A stretch of 64,000 nt of DNA from Nannobrachium achirus (Eukaryota > Chordata > Actinopteri > Myctophiformes > Myctophidae): positions 57,314,838 through 57,378,837 of the forward strand of contig OY997652.1 of assembly GCA_963921795.1 (NCBI GenBank), read 5' to 3'. Each line of letters begins with the position of its first letter. The first letter of the stretch is position 1. Both the position numbers and the translations under genes were made by a program. Below the pieces are notes generated by a model, which saw only the letters and a list, made by a program, of their open reading frames with translations, did no database searches and was not told the DNA's origin. Below, one piece after another: positions 11,420 to 20,429 of the stretch.

Positions 11420-11489
11420 CTCCCCACCCGGCTTCGAACCCGGGTCTCCCGCGTGAAAGTCCAATATCTTAACCATTACTCCAAAGGGA
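11420..11489 (-). pseudogene. tRNA-Glu(UUC)-like sequence, copy 1
   Basis: On the minus strand there is an A-box-like GTAATGGTTAAGA, an anticodon-arm region with TTC in a CTTTCAC loop, and a perfect B-box GGTTCGAAGCC. The acceptor stem pairs poorly and one T-stem pair is mismatched, so a functional tRNA is unlikely. It may be a tRNA pseudogene or the head of a tRNA-derived SINE. Confidence 0.55.
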
Positions 11490-11640
11490 CATCCCTATGG
11501 AACAAGAGCAGATACTAGACTTTTGAGGCTTCAGGCTGGGGCTGCGACTCTCTCCGCCACACTCACCCCCCCTTTGACCTCCTCCTACGGGGAAGCCCGG
11601 ATCCTGGTCACGGCACCATTGTAACAGAGGTGATCCGAAC

Positions 11641-11710
11641 CTCCCCACCCGGCTTCGAACCCGGGTCTCCCGCGTGAAAGTCCAATATCTTAACCATTAC
11701 TCCAAAGGGA
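11641..11710 (-). pseudogene. tRNA-Glu(UUC)-like sequence, copy 2
   Basis: Identical by eye to the unit at 11420-11489, with the same A-box, TTC anticodon position and B-box. It shares the same stem defects, so it was copied after decay began. Confidence 0.55.
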
Positions 11711-11789
11711 CATCCCTATGGAACAAGAGCAGATACTAGACTTTTGAGGCTTCAGGCTGGGGCTGCGACTCTCTCCGCCACATATATAC

Positions 11790-12290
11790 ATATATGAATA
11801 CACCACATACACACATATTATACAAATATACACATACATACCCACAAGCACACATACGAGTAGGAACGTATAAAATTATATAAAAAAAAATATTAGAGTT
11901 AAAAATAATTAAAAATTAAAGGCGAAGAGAAAACAATGTATAAAAAGTAACACAAAAGGAGAACAGAATGCAGGCATCCAGCCCTGACCATAAACAAAGG
12001 TCCATTGTAGTCCACTGTCCATATTGGGAGAAAAAAACAAAATTAAAAATTCTCGATGACGACGATGAGTGGCCCTTTAATATGTGTAAAACACACATCA
12101 AGAGGATAGAAGGAAAAAAAATGATGTGGGCCACTTAGGCTCTGGTCTCAATGTTCATAAGAAAAAATAAAAAAAATAAAAGCAGAGGAAAAAAGTCTCA
12201 ATGAGCAGCACCTTTAATGTCCATTATAGCATAGCACAGTGTGCGTGTTGATACAAACCGTTAGCCAAACAGCCTAAGCTGAGAAGCTAC
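11790..12290 (-). other. AT-rich 3' flank of the ORF1 unit
   Basis: Non-coding by eye. It includes TATATACATA-type repeats near 11785-11870, A-rich runs and a GACGACGATGAG motif. No ORF2 start, poly(A) tail or TSD could be fixed. Confidence 0.5.
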
Positions 12291-12294
12291 AGAC

Positions 12295-13287
12295 TCAGAA
12301 CTCCTCGTCACCGACCTCCTCCACCACGGCGCCTATATCAACATTGTCCCCCACAATGTCACCGCCTCCGGCGATGTCTCCACCGTTTTCAACGACGCCG
12401 CGATCAATGATGTCCTCGGGCCCTCCGTCTTCCACGTCCAGCCTGCTATCCAAAAATCGAGCCGCTGCGTCGGGTGCATCAAAGAAGCGTGTATCTCCAT
12501 TGTGGGTAATCCGAAGGCGAGTCTGCTTCGTGCCCACGAAGCTTGATAGTAGTCCATTAGTCTTGCATCTGCCACGAATATCTTTGAATCTCTTGCGTTG
12601 CTGGTAGATCTCTGTTGGGATGTCCGCGAATATGGAGACCCTGTTGTCGTTGTAGCGAAGGGGAGCCTTTTGTGAAGCCAGTTTAGTAATGAGCGTCTTC
12701 ACGTGCAGGTAGTGTATTCTGGCAATAAGTGCTCGTGGACGTCCACCCTTAGCTGGTTTGGGGCCAACACGGTGTGCCAAATCAACCATAACTCCATCAG
12801 GGAAATGCTCGGGCCCTAACAGCAGTGGAATCAGCTTTGCAACAAATTCAGTAGGATTATTATTTTCTACGCCCTCGCCAATCGAGATACGAATATTTTG
12901 ACGCCTGGAACGGGCCTCGTTTGCGAGAAGCTTCTTGCGCAATTCTTCATAGCCGGCTAGGAGCGTGTTGCAAACATCCTCTTGTTTTTGCAGCCTGTCG
13001 TCATGGCTAGACACAGCAACTTCAATGTCACGTACCTTCCCAATTACTGTAGAAAGCGAGGCTTGCATTGAGTTCATTGTGGTAGTGATGGTAGAGAGTT
13101 TAGCCTCCATGCTGCCCTGGAAAGTGGTGATTACTTTCATTAAATCGGCCGTTGTAGGGTTAGCTGCAGTAGCTACACTAGCTAGCTTCTCTGTTGGCAT
13201 GATGCTAGCGTCGACAGAGTCCACGTCTTCTCCGGTGATATTCTCTCTTAGGTTATAAGTATGGTGATGTTTCCTCCTGCCCGTCAT
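12295..13287 (-). CDS. L1/Tx1-type LINE ORF1 protein (330 aa), no ORF2
   Basis: This open frame is intact from ATG to TGA. Residues about 50-125 form a coiled coil (heptads around MKVITTFQGSMEAKLSTI and later LRKKLLANEARSRRQNIRIS). Residues about 125-235 match the RNA-binding core of LINE-1 ORF1 (Transposase_22 family), with the hallmark RRQNIRI near its start and AHRVGPK in the middle. Residues 235-290 match the C-terminal domain (DIPTEIYQQRKRFKDI). The tail is acidic and Gly-rich. Known relatives bind their own RNA as trimers and act as chaperones in retrotransposition. Downstream on this strand (11800-12290) there is only AT-rich sequence, with no endonuclease or reverse transcriptase. The unit is therefore a truncated element or an ORF1-only copy. 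It abuts the Penelope-like element near 13400. Confidence 0.85.
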   Translation of the reverse strand: MTGRRKHHHTYNLRENITGEDVDSVDASIMPTEKLASVATAANPTTADLMKVITTFQGSMEAKLSTITTTMNSMQASLSTVIGKVRDIEVAVSSHDDRLQKQEDVCNTLLAGYEELRKKLLANEARSRRQNIRISIGEGVENNNPTEFVAKLIPLLLGPEHFPDGVMVDLAHRVGPKPAKGGRPRALIARIHYLHVKTLITKLASQKAPLRYNDNRVSIFADIPTEIYQQRKRFKDIRGRCKTNGLLSSFVGTKQTRLRITHNGDTRFFDAPDAAARFLDSRLDVEDGGPEDIIDRGVVENGGDIAGGGDIVGDNVDIGAVVEEVGDEEF

Positions 13288-14666
13288 TTAAGACACACGT
13301 TTGAGCGTTGAAACAGTGGTTTTATACCCTAAATATAGCAAATAAAAGTCATTTGGAACGGAGCCCCTCGGAAACATAGCTTGCTACATTGCTTGCTGAC
13401 CACGCCCCTGACCAATGTCAATTGTAAGACGTCATTACAATTGACATACGGTTCCTTTTACAAAAAACAACTCAATAGGAGTTCCTCATTGAGTCCCTTA
13501 GGGTGTTCAGTTTGTAGTGTGTGGATCCAATAGGCTTCCCTTTGGAGTAGAACTTTGTCCCTATTACCACCCCTCTTTAGGGGGCTAACCAGTTCAATCC
13601 CCATGACACGCAAAGTACAGACATCATGACCCACTGCGTTAAAGTGCCTGGCGACTGAGGATTTTTCGTCTTTGTTACGGATAGAACTTTTATGTTCTGA
13701 GAACCGAGTTTTGAGTTCTCTAATAGTTTTCCCCACATAACATAATCCACACGGACATTTTAAAGATATACAACGTATTTGGTTTTGCATGAAATCCTTC
13801 CTTTGACCAAATATTTTTTACCAGAATGGGGATGTGAGAACGATTCGCTCTTAATCATTGCATTGCAATGTATACAGTTGTGACGCGGAAAATTTCCTGA
13901 CGGAAGAATGGACATGAAATGTTTAGGGGGATTGTACATGTCTGCTCTGACCAGTGTGTCCCTCAAGTTTTTGGCCCTCTTGTGGGCAAATACTGGCTTT
14001 TCTTTGAAGGCCTGGCCAACAACTGGGTCACTTGACAAGATGTGCCAATGTTTGTCTATACATTGTCTGATGTCACTCGACACTGGTGTAAAAGTAGTTG
14101 CACACACTATTCTATTATTGGATACTTTAAGCGATGGTGGTTTGGGAATTAGCAGTTTTTTTCTATCTAAATTTCTTGCTCTCTGTAGAGCATTGCTCAA
14201 GATGTCTGTACTGTAACCCTTTGATTTAAACCTTGAGCACAGCTCAGCCGCCTGTTCTTCAAAGGCCTCTTCTGAACTGCAGATTCTCTTGATTCTTACT
14301 AGTTGACTGTATGGCAGGCCTTTCTTGAGGCCGGGTGGATGGTAGCTGGAAAAATCCAGAAAGCTGTTGCGATCCGTTTTTTTCCTATACACTCTTGTGT
14401 CCAATCTGTCTGACTTTGTTATGACTACATCGAGAAAAGAGATCGACTGCTGGCTGTGCTCTAAGGTAAATTTGATAGTAGGCATTCTGCTGTCAATATA
14501 AGACTTAAAGTCTTGTAATTGTTCAGAGGAACCAGTGAAGATACAAAACACATCATCAATAAACCTGAACCAACATCTTATCAGAGTAGAAAAGGGATTA
14601 TTATTGTATATAAAATCTTCCTCGAATTTCCCCATGAAAAGATTAGCATAATTAGGGGAGCAGGGA

Positions 14667-15355
14667 TAAAAATAAACTAATTAGGGTCCTGCTTGGCCTT
14701 CCCTATCAGACTCACCTCACCGCTACTCACCAGCTAAGAGTGGGGTGGCTCAGAGTAGATGACAGAGTACAGCAACTTGCAATGGGCCTGGTGTACAAGA
14801 TACACTACACCACTATGATACCCAAGTACCTATCAAAATACTTTATAAACATTAAGGATGTCCATAATTACAACACCAGAGGCAGCACCACAGATCACTT
14901 TCAACCCAGAGTCAAAACCAACAAAGGGTCAAACTCTTTTTTCTGCTATACCACCAAAATGTGGAAAGCCTTACCGAAGGCCATAAAGGAGTGTGGATCA
15001 CTAGCATCTTTTAAAATTGCCCTGAAAAACCACTTACAGGCAGCAGCCGTTCGCAACTGGTAAAAAATGAACCTAGCCCAACCCTACCCTCCCCTGCCCC
15101 TTCTTTGTATATACTGTTTGTTTTAGACTTACTGTCTTCTTTTTTGTTTTTCTTTACATATCTACTGCATAGTACTGTGTTCTATTTGTCTGTCATTCAA
15201 TGTTATATGAGATACTTAAATGGTTTCCAGTGGAAATAAGCTTAGTCTTTTCATGGATCTCCTTTTAGTAGACCTTGTACCAGTGAACTGTACCGTCATG
15301 AAACTGTACCTTTTCCTATGCAAACTCCTAATAAAGTCTTCAATCAATCAATCAA
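14667..15355 (+). mobile_element. 5'-truncated LINE inserted in the Penelope-like element
   Basis: About 690 bases end in an (AATC)n tail. A short AGGGA duplication lies on each side (14662-14666 and 15356-15360). Removing the insert rejoins the Penelope palm motif in order. The 3' region, containing ACTGTACCGTCATGAAACTG and AATAAAGTCTTC before the tail, recurs at 48412-48530 and 48531-48812, so this is an active or recently active family. Confidence 0.85.
14740..15063 (+). pseudogene. C-terminal end of LINE ORF2
   Basis: The 107-residue frame contains HNYNTRGSTTDHFQPRV, NSFFCYTTKMWKALPKAIKE and SLASFKIALKNHLQA. This succession (NTR, then W..LP, then FK..LK) is characteristic of the extreme C-terminus of jockey/CR1/L2-like LINE polyproteins, after the RT domain. 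The rest of ORF2 is missing because of 5' truncation. The clade is not certain from this short piece. Confidence 0.75.
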
Positions 15356-16524
15356 AGGGACTCCCCATGCTGACCCCTTGACATTGCAGATAGTATGAAT
15401 TCTCAAATTTGAAATAATTTCTGTTCAGAACCAGTTTCATGAGTTCAACCAAAAAGGATGTAGGAGGAGTGAGATTCTCTCTTTGATCCAAATAATAAGC
15501 TAAAGAAGTGAGGCTTTCCTGATTAGGTACATTTGTGTACAAAGCAGTTAAGTCTAGACTGCAAAGGAAATCATCAGCTTGAATATTCTCTATGTCATCT
15601 ATCTTATTTAGGAAATCTGTTGTGTCTTTCAGAAAGGAAGGCAGGTGGTAAATGTTTAATCTGTAAATCAATGTATTGAGATATGGGTTCTGTCAGAGAC
15701 TGTATGCCCGCCACAATAGGGCGGCCTGGTACCGGTTCAATACAGGATTTATGGATTTTTGGTAATGTGTGAAAAATAGGTCTGATGGGGTGTTTTTGAA
15801 ACATAAAATTGAACTCATCTTGAGAAATATATGCCTCACTCAAGGCACCAGTTAAGAATGACTCTATTTCTTGTGAGAATCTCAGTAGGGTCTCCATTCA
15901 AAGGAGTGTAAAACTCTGCATTACCCAGTTGTCTCAAAATTTCTTTCCTATAAGAATCTATGTTTTGCACAACTACTGCTCCTCCCTTGTCAGCATTCTT
16001 GATTACTATATTGTTATCCTTACATAGATCAGACAAAGCATTTTTCTCTTGGAGATCTATATTAGAGTGTACTCTTTGTTTATTGATGACAGAAAGTTTA
16101 GCAGACACATCTTGTTCTACTAATCTACAAAATGTGGCAACAGAGTGATTGAAAGCTGGTGGGACAAAGGAACTTTTAGGTTTTAGTCTCTTTACAACAT
16201 CCACATGGGATGTAGATACCGAAGTATCACTGACAGTCTGCTGAGGAGGACTAACAATCTGCTGAGAACTGACAGACTGAGAAGAGGGCGTGGAAAAGGT
16301 ATTCATGGCCCCCCTAGCGAAGAAGGCCTTCAGTTTAACTGACCTACAAAACTTGAACAGTTCAATCCTCGTCGTGAATGAATTAGCTCTGGTGAATGGA
16401 ACAAATGATAAGCCCTTGGATAGGATCGAAACATCCTGTGTAGTCAATGTTCTATTGGAAAGATTGATTACGTTCAATACCTCGGACCCCGTCTGTTGTT
16501 GTGCCTGGGGGTGGCGGTGTCGTT

Positions 16525-16526
<2 letters not shown>

Positions 16527-16560
<34 letters not shown>
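16527..16560 (+). repeat. Poly-C tract (poly-Gly codons on the minus strand)
   Basis: About 34 consecutive C. On the minus strand it encodes poly-glycine within the Penelope N-terminal region and lies near the first frameshift. Confidence 0.95.
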
Positions 16561-16561
<1 letters not shown>

Positions 16562-16962
16562 CCTGGTGCGCCGTCTCTTGACCTGGTCATATACCGGCCC
16601 GTGGCCGGAGTTGGATCTAAAAAACGTTGCTGTCCCCGTTTAGCTGCAGTGGGTGGTAGACCCTCATTGCCGGAATCATCAGTGGACAACCCACTCGAGG
16701 CTGAGAAGTATCCTCGTCTGCGGTCTTGTTGTTGTTGATGTTGTGGTCTGCGGCCCTCAGCGGACTTCCACCAGGTGTAGACACGGTCATGTTTGTAGTC
16801 CAAGGTGTCTCTGCGAAATTTGGACAGCTTCATTTCAGTTATTTGTTTCTCATAGGTTTCTTTCAATGCTGTGCATTTATCTGTTATCTCTTGTAGTTCT
16901 GTGGACTTGAGTTTATCTTTCTTTACTTTTTCTAATTCCGCCATTTCCAATCGTATCTTAAC

Positions 16963-17236
16963 CAGACGAAAAATCCTCAGTCGCCAGGCACTTTAACGCA
17001 GTGGGTCATGATGTCTGTACTTTGCGTGTCATGGGGATTGAACTGATTAGCCCCCTAAAGAGGGGTGGTAATAGGGACAAAGTTCTACTCCAAAGGGAAG
17101 CCTATTGGATCCACACACTACAAACTGAACACCCTAAGGGACTCAATGAGGAACTCCTATTGAGTTGTTTTTTGTAAATGTCAATTGTAATGACGTATGT
17201 CAATTGTAATGACGTCTTACAATTGACATTGGTCAA
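16963..17236 (+). repeat. Inverted copy of the Penelope-like 3' end
   Basis: This is the reverse complement of about 13410-13690. It covers the last about 70 codons of the GIY-YIG domain, the stop codon and a short 3' stretch with ATGTCAATTGTAATGACG palindromes. Terminal copies in inverted orientation are a known feature of Penelope-like insertions. It starts about 12 bases upstream of the element's first ATG. Confidence 0.88.
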
Positions 17237-17760
17237 ATTTAACTAATTGGCATAAAAGAATATTGCACTTACAGGCTTTATGAGGGTGATGTGTGACCAA
17301 TGAGCTTTCTTTTATCAATTCTATTAAATATATTTGTATTGTATTTTATTTTTCATTTTTGTGATGATTATTGTCAAATGTCATTTGGTTGGCAGGTCCA
17401 CTAACCTCCCAACCATAGTAGGCCCTGAGTGGCCGTCTTGCGACAATGAATTCACTCTGAGTGATCCTAAAAAATGTATTGTATGTAACATATTGCATTT
17501 TAATAATTTTTCACATGTTATTTGTCTTTGCTTGGTACCTTAAAGAAATAAGATCACTTAATTGTCAGCTCATTACAGGTGGCAGCTGTTCTGAATTCCA
17601 TTTGATTGTAACACAACCCATATATTGTCACTTCCTGTTGTTTTGTCATACAACGCTGAGGAAGACCGCACAGGTCGAAACGCGTCCGTTGCTCTGTCCA
17701 AAAGAGGTAAATAAACTATGTGAAAAGGATTTCCTTGTGTGCTGGCAACTACTTCTTTGC
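17237..17760. other. Non-coding region, probable Penelope 3'/pLTR sequence
   Basis: No gene is seen. The stretch joins the inverted Penelope 3' copy to the hammerhead-like motif and an AATAAA signal near 17708. It is probably the element's own non-coding terminus, though its end cannot be fixed. Confidence 0.45.
17651..17691 (+). ncRNA. Hammerhead-ribozyme-like motif
   Basis: Stem I is CAACG (17651-17655) paired with CGTTG (17687-17691). The core CTGAGGA (17656-17662) fits CUGANGA. Stem II is GACC/GGTC (17664-17667, 17673-17676) with loop GCACA. The core GAAA is at 17677-17680, followed by a very short stem III in ACGCGT and the GTC cleavage triplet at 17684-17686, directly before stem I. 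One extra A (17663) precedes stem II. Minimal hammerheads with tiny stem III have been described in Penelope-like elements. This one lies downstream of the plus-oriented Penelope 3' copy, in the expected sense. Confidence 0.6.
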
Positions 17761-17887
17761 CGCATTTACTATCAAAACCTCCACCGGCTGTCCGGCTGTC
17801 CGTCTGTCCGTCTGTCTGTCACACGTCACACGTCACACTTTTGCCCTGCTCATATCTCCACAACCGTTGCCCCCATCCATGCCAAAT

Positions 17888-18376
17888 TTAATAAGCGACC
17901 CACGGTCGCTTATCTCCCGATTAGGGAGTCTTACTGGTGATATGACTGTGGAGATACTGTGTCCCGGTTTGCGTGATTTTAGGGCAAAATCTGTAGGAGC
18001 AGTGTCCAAAAATGTGTCTTGCAAGAATGGGCCTCCTGGTGGCGCTAGAAGTGGGACATGTGAGAAATGAGGGGTGGGGGTTGTGCTTTGGCAGCCAAGG
18101 AGTGTGTGTGCAAAGTTTGGCATGAATCGGGGCAACGGTGGCAGAGATATGAGTAGGGGAAAAGTGTGACGTGTGACGTGACGGACTGACAGCCGGTAGA
18201 GGTTTGGATAAGTGTAAGTAAACTGCGACCTAACGGTTGCAACAAATGGCCATAACTTTTTTTCACAATGTTTCTGGCAGAGCAGACCTCTCATTCTCTG
18301 GACTTTAATGACCAAACTAATAGATACCATTAAGACTCCCTAATCGGGAGATAAGCGACCGTTGGTCGCTTATCTA
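17888..18376. mobile_element. Segment bounded by about 40-bp inverted repeats
   Basis: AATAAGCGACC..GGTCGCTTATCTCCCGATTAGGGAGTCT at the left matches the reverse complement at 18334-18376. Each terminus also contains its own small palindrome (AAGCGACC/GGTCGCTT). The interior holds a GTGGCGCTAGAAG module and a GTGACGTGTGACG run. No transposase is present. Confidence 0.6.
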
Positions 18377-18419
18377 CACAAATAGGGCAAAAATTTGTTT
18401 TTCCAAAATTTTCCTGATA

Positions 18420-18945
18420 GTGGCGTTAGATGGGACAGATGCGTTTTGATTACATGACTGTAGAGATACTGTGCGATTTGCATGGCTTTAGGGCAAAATC
18501 TGTAGGAGCAGTGTCCAAAAATGTATTTTAAGAAATCGGCCTGCAGGTGGCGCTAAATGGGACAGAGCCATGTTGATGAGATGAGTGTAGACATACTGTG
18601 TACCGATTTGTGTGATTTTAGGGCAACATCTGTAGGAGCAGTGTCCAAAAATGTGTTTGAAAAAATCGGCCTGATGGTGGCGCTATATGGGACAGATCCA
18701 TGTTGATGACATGAGTGTAGACATACTGTGTAGTGATTTTCGTGATTTTAGGGCAAAATCTGTAGGAGCAGTGTCCTAAAATGTGTTTTTAAAAATCGGC
18801 CTGAAGGTGGCGCTATATGGGACAGATTCATGTTGATGAGATGAGTGTAGACATACTGTGTAGCGATTTGCGTGATTTTAGGGCAAATATTGTAGGAGCA
18901 GTGGCCAAAAATGTGATTTAAGAATCGGCCTGAAGGTGGCGCTAG
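18420..18945 (+). repeat. 130-bp tandem repeat, about four units
   Basis: The phrase TTTTAGGGCAAAATCTGTAG and its variants recur with the GGGCA at 18491, 18621, 18751 and 18881, an exact 130-bp period. Each unit also has GGTGGCGCTA and GACATACTGTGTA. The same monomer, reversed, forms the array at 62740-63300. Confidence 0.93.
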
Positions 18946-19400
18946 AAGAGGGCCATGTGAGAAATGAGGGGTGGGGTCTCGGGGTCTCCGCGCCGCCTTG
19001 GCGGACGAATAGGTACCGGCCCCGGCTCTCCCGGACGCTCCTAGCCCGAGTTACGGCATTTTATGTGAACTGCAGTGGAGGGGGTCCTCCACTGGGGACG
19101 TCACCACTTTTGCATCCGTTCTGGAGCACCAGGAGTCGGTGGTCGCCGGGAATTCCCCGTGAGCAGCCCCGTCGGGGTGGTCATTTGGTCATTTTTGCAC
19201 ATTTGGTTATTTTTTACACCTGGGGGTCCCCGAGGGACCTGGGGGTCCCTGGAACCATGCATGGATCGGGGCAACGGTTGCGGAGATATGAGCAGGGCAA
19301 AAGTGTGACGTTGTGACGTGTGACAGACTGACGGACTGACAGCTGGTGGAGGTTTGGATAGTATAGGAGTGCAAGTAACTGCGACCTACGGTCACAAAAA
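18946..19400 (+). repeat. Dispersed repeat linked to the 130-bp family
   Basis: GAAATGAGGGGTGGGG, CGGGGCAACGGTTGCGGAG and GACTGACAGCTGGTGGAGGTT match modules at 17763-17880, 18040-18240 and 63360-63560. An unrelated GC-rich segment (18980-19200) is inserted in this copy. Open frames here are not gene-like. Confidence 0.65.
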
Positions 19401-19569
19401 CAGAAATAAACAGTATGGCAAGACATCACAGGTTCAACCCTATTCCTTGAGCTTTTGGGATTGTGGGTCCCTGACTAATGGGAATTATAAGTGTGGTGGT
19501 TGTGCCCATTCTGCCCAATGTGTCTTACTAAATCTAAGACTTAGCACATCCCCACAGTGGGAAACCTAT

Positions 19570-19700
19570 TAAAATGTGTGGTATGATTACCTGTAGTTCT
19601 TCTACTGAGGTGTACCTTATTAAATGTCCTTGTGGCTTGGGGTATGTTGACAAAACCAACAGACCCCTCCAGACCGCATGAGTGAGCACGGATCAAATAT
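19570..19700 (+). pseudogene. Penelope-like GIY-YIG remnant, copy 1
   Basis: The frame reads KMCGMITCSS, then VYLIKCPCGLGYVDKTNRPLQ, and stops. The CPCGLGYV..KT signature is the GIY-YIG core of Penelope-like elements. It is a short fragment of a family different from the one at 13458, ended by a frameshift. Confidence 0.75.
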
Positions 19701-19758
19701 TAGGCCGCTGGTGAGCGAAACAACTTCATTTCCCATGATGCAGCTCAGCCGCCAGCAT

Positions 19759-19919
19759 CAAGGTAAATAGGAGGTAGGGACATCACGTGACAACGGGGAT
19801 GCGCCATGTCCGGCCATGAAGCTCACCATGGGTGCCAGTATCACGAGACTATCCACCGTTTCCTGTCTGGGAACCAAATCTCGCGATACTTCGGAGACAG
19901 AAACGATTATTATTTACTG

Positions 19920-19951
<32 letters not shown>

Positions 19952-20193
19952 TCATTATGCACTGTGCACATCGAAAAGCAAGTGATTGTAAAAATATCTT
20001 TGATATATTTTCTTTTATATTCCTGAACAGATTATATGACAAAGGTCTCATTCTTTCATGAATAGTGTTTCTTCCAGGTTTGTTCATTCACTGTCACGTA
20101 TTTTATCGCACTTTGGGTTCGAGTTCAGGCACCCATGGCCAGACATGGCACATCCCTGTTGTCACGTGATGTCCCTACCTCCTATTTACCTTG
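19759..20193. mobile_element. hAT-like MITE, TSD GCCAGCAT
   Basis: A 435-bp element has about 60-bp inverted termini beginning CAAGGTAAATAGGAGGTAGG. Perfect 8-bp TSDs GCCAGCAT lie at 19751-19758 and 20194-20201. The duplicate locus near 36160-36185 has a single uninterrupted site. A (TTA)n tract lies at 19922-19950. No transposase. Confidence 0.92.
19922..19950 (+). repeat. (TTA)n microsatellite
   Basis: About nine TTA triplets inside the hAT-like element. Confidence 0.93.
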
Positions 20194-20429
20194 GCCAGCA
20201 TCAGGAAGCGTGTAATCTCCGCTGAAAAGAAACGTCTTTATCTCGGGATCTACTTCCACAAATGCTTTGAACACCGACCCTTTATGTCAGTGGGTATGTG
20301 GGTTCATTTTGTAACTAATTCATTAGGCTCCTGAAGGTCATATAGAAATCTACAGACTACAGAAAAAACACTGAATGTTGAAAGGTCAGTTTTTTGGTGT
20401 AATTGAGGTCAGGAAACATTAAAAAAAAA

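Larger units (their letters stand above)
11399..11784 (-). repeat. 221-bp direct duplication carrying tRNA-like units
   Basis: The segment from GTAACAGAGGTGATCCGAAC to CTCTCCGCCACA occurs twice, starting near 11400 and 11621, with about 60 intervening bases after the first. The two copies look identical over about 165 bases, so the duplication is recent. Each contains a minus-strand tRNA-like sequence. Confidence 0.85.
13410..16950 (-). pseudogene. Penelope-like retroelement (RT + GIY-YIG), frameshifted and interrupted
   Basis: Read right to left, 16950-16474 is an N-terminal coiled-coil region with a Gly-rich tract. 16477-15836 carries NLSNRTLTTQDVSILSKGL and NADKGGAVVV, both typical of Penelope-like elements. 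15897-15604 carries LPKIHKSCIEPVPGRPIVAG. 15671-15360 has LDLTALYTNVP and QGVSMGSP. 14660-13760 has the catalytic FIDDVF. 13790-13458 has a GIY-YIG endonuclease domain (CPCGLCYVGKT, then FSEHK). Such proteins copy RNA at a nicked chromosomal target. Frameshifts separate the blocks near 16480, 15880, 15620 and 13775. A LINE fragment splits the palm between GSP and NYANLF. The order and motifs make the family assignment secure, and the copy is dead. Confidence 0.9.

Noticed and set aside
12344..12607. Pro/Ser-rich plus-strand frame (also 12965-13258)
   Set aside because: Antisense shadows of the LINE ORF1 on the minus strand.
16290..16738. Proline-rich plus-strand proteins
   Set aside because: Antisense to the Penelope N-terminal region, and the poly-Pro comes from the poly-C tract.
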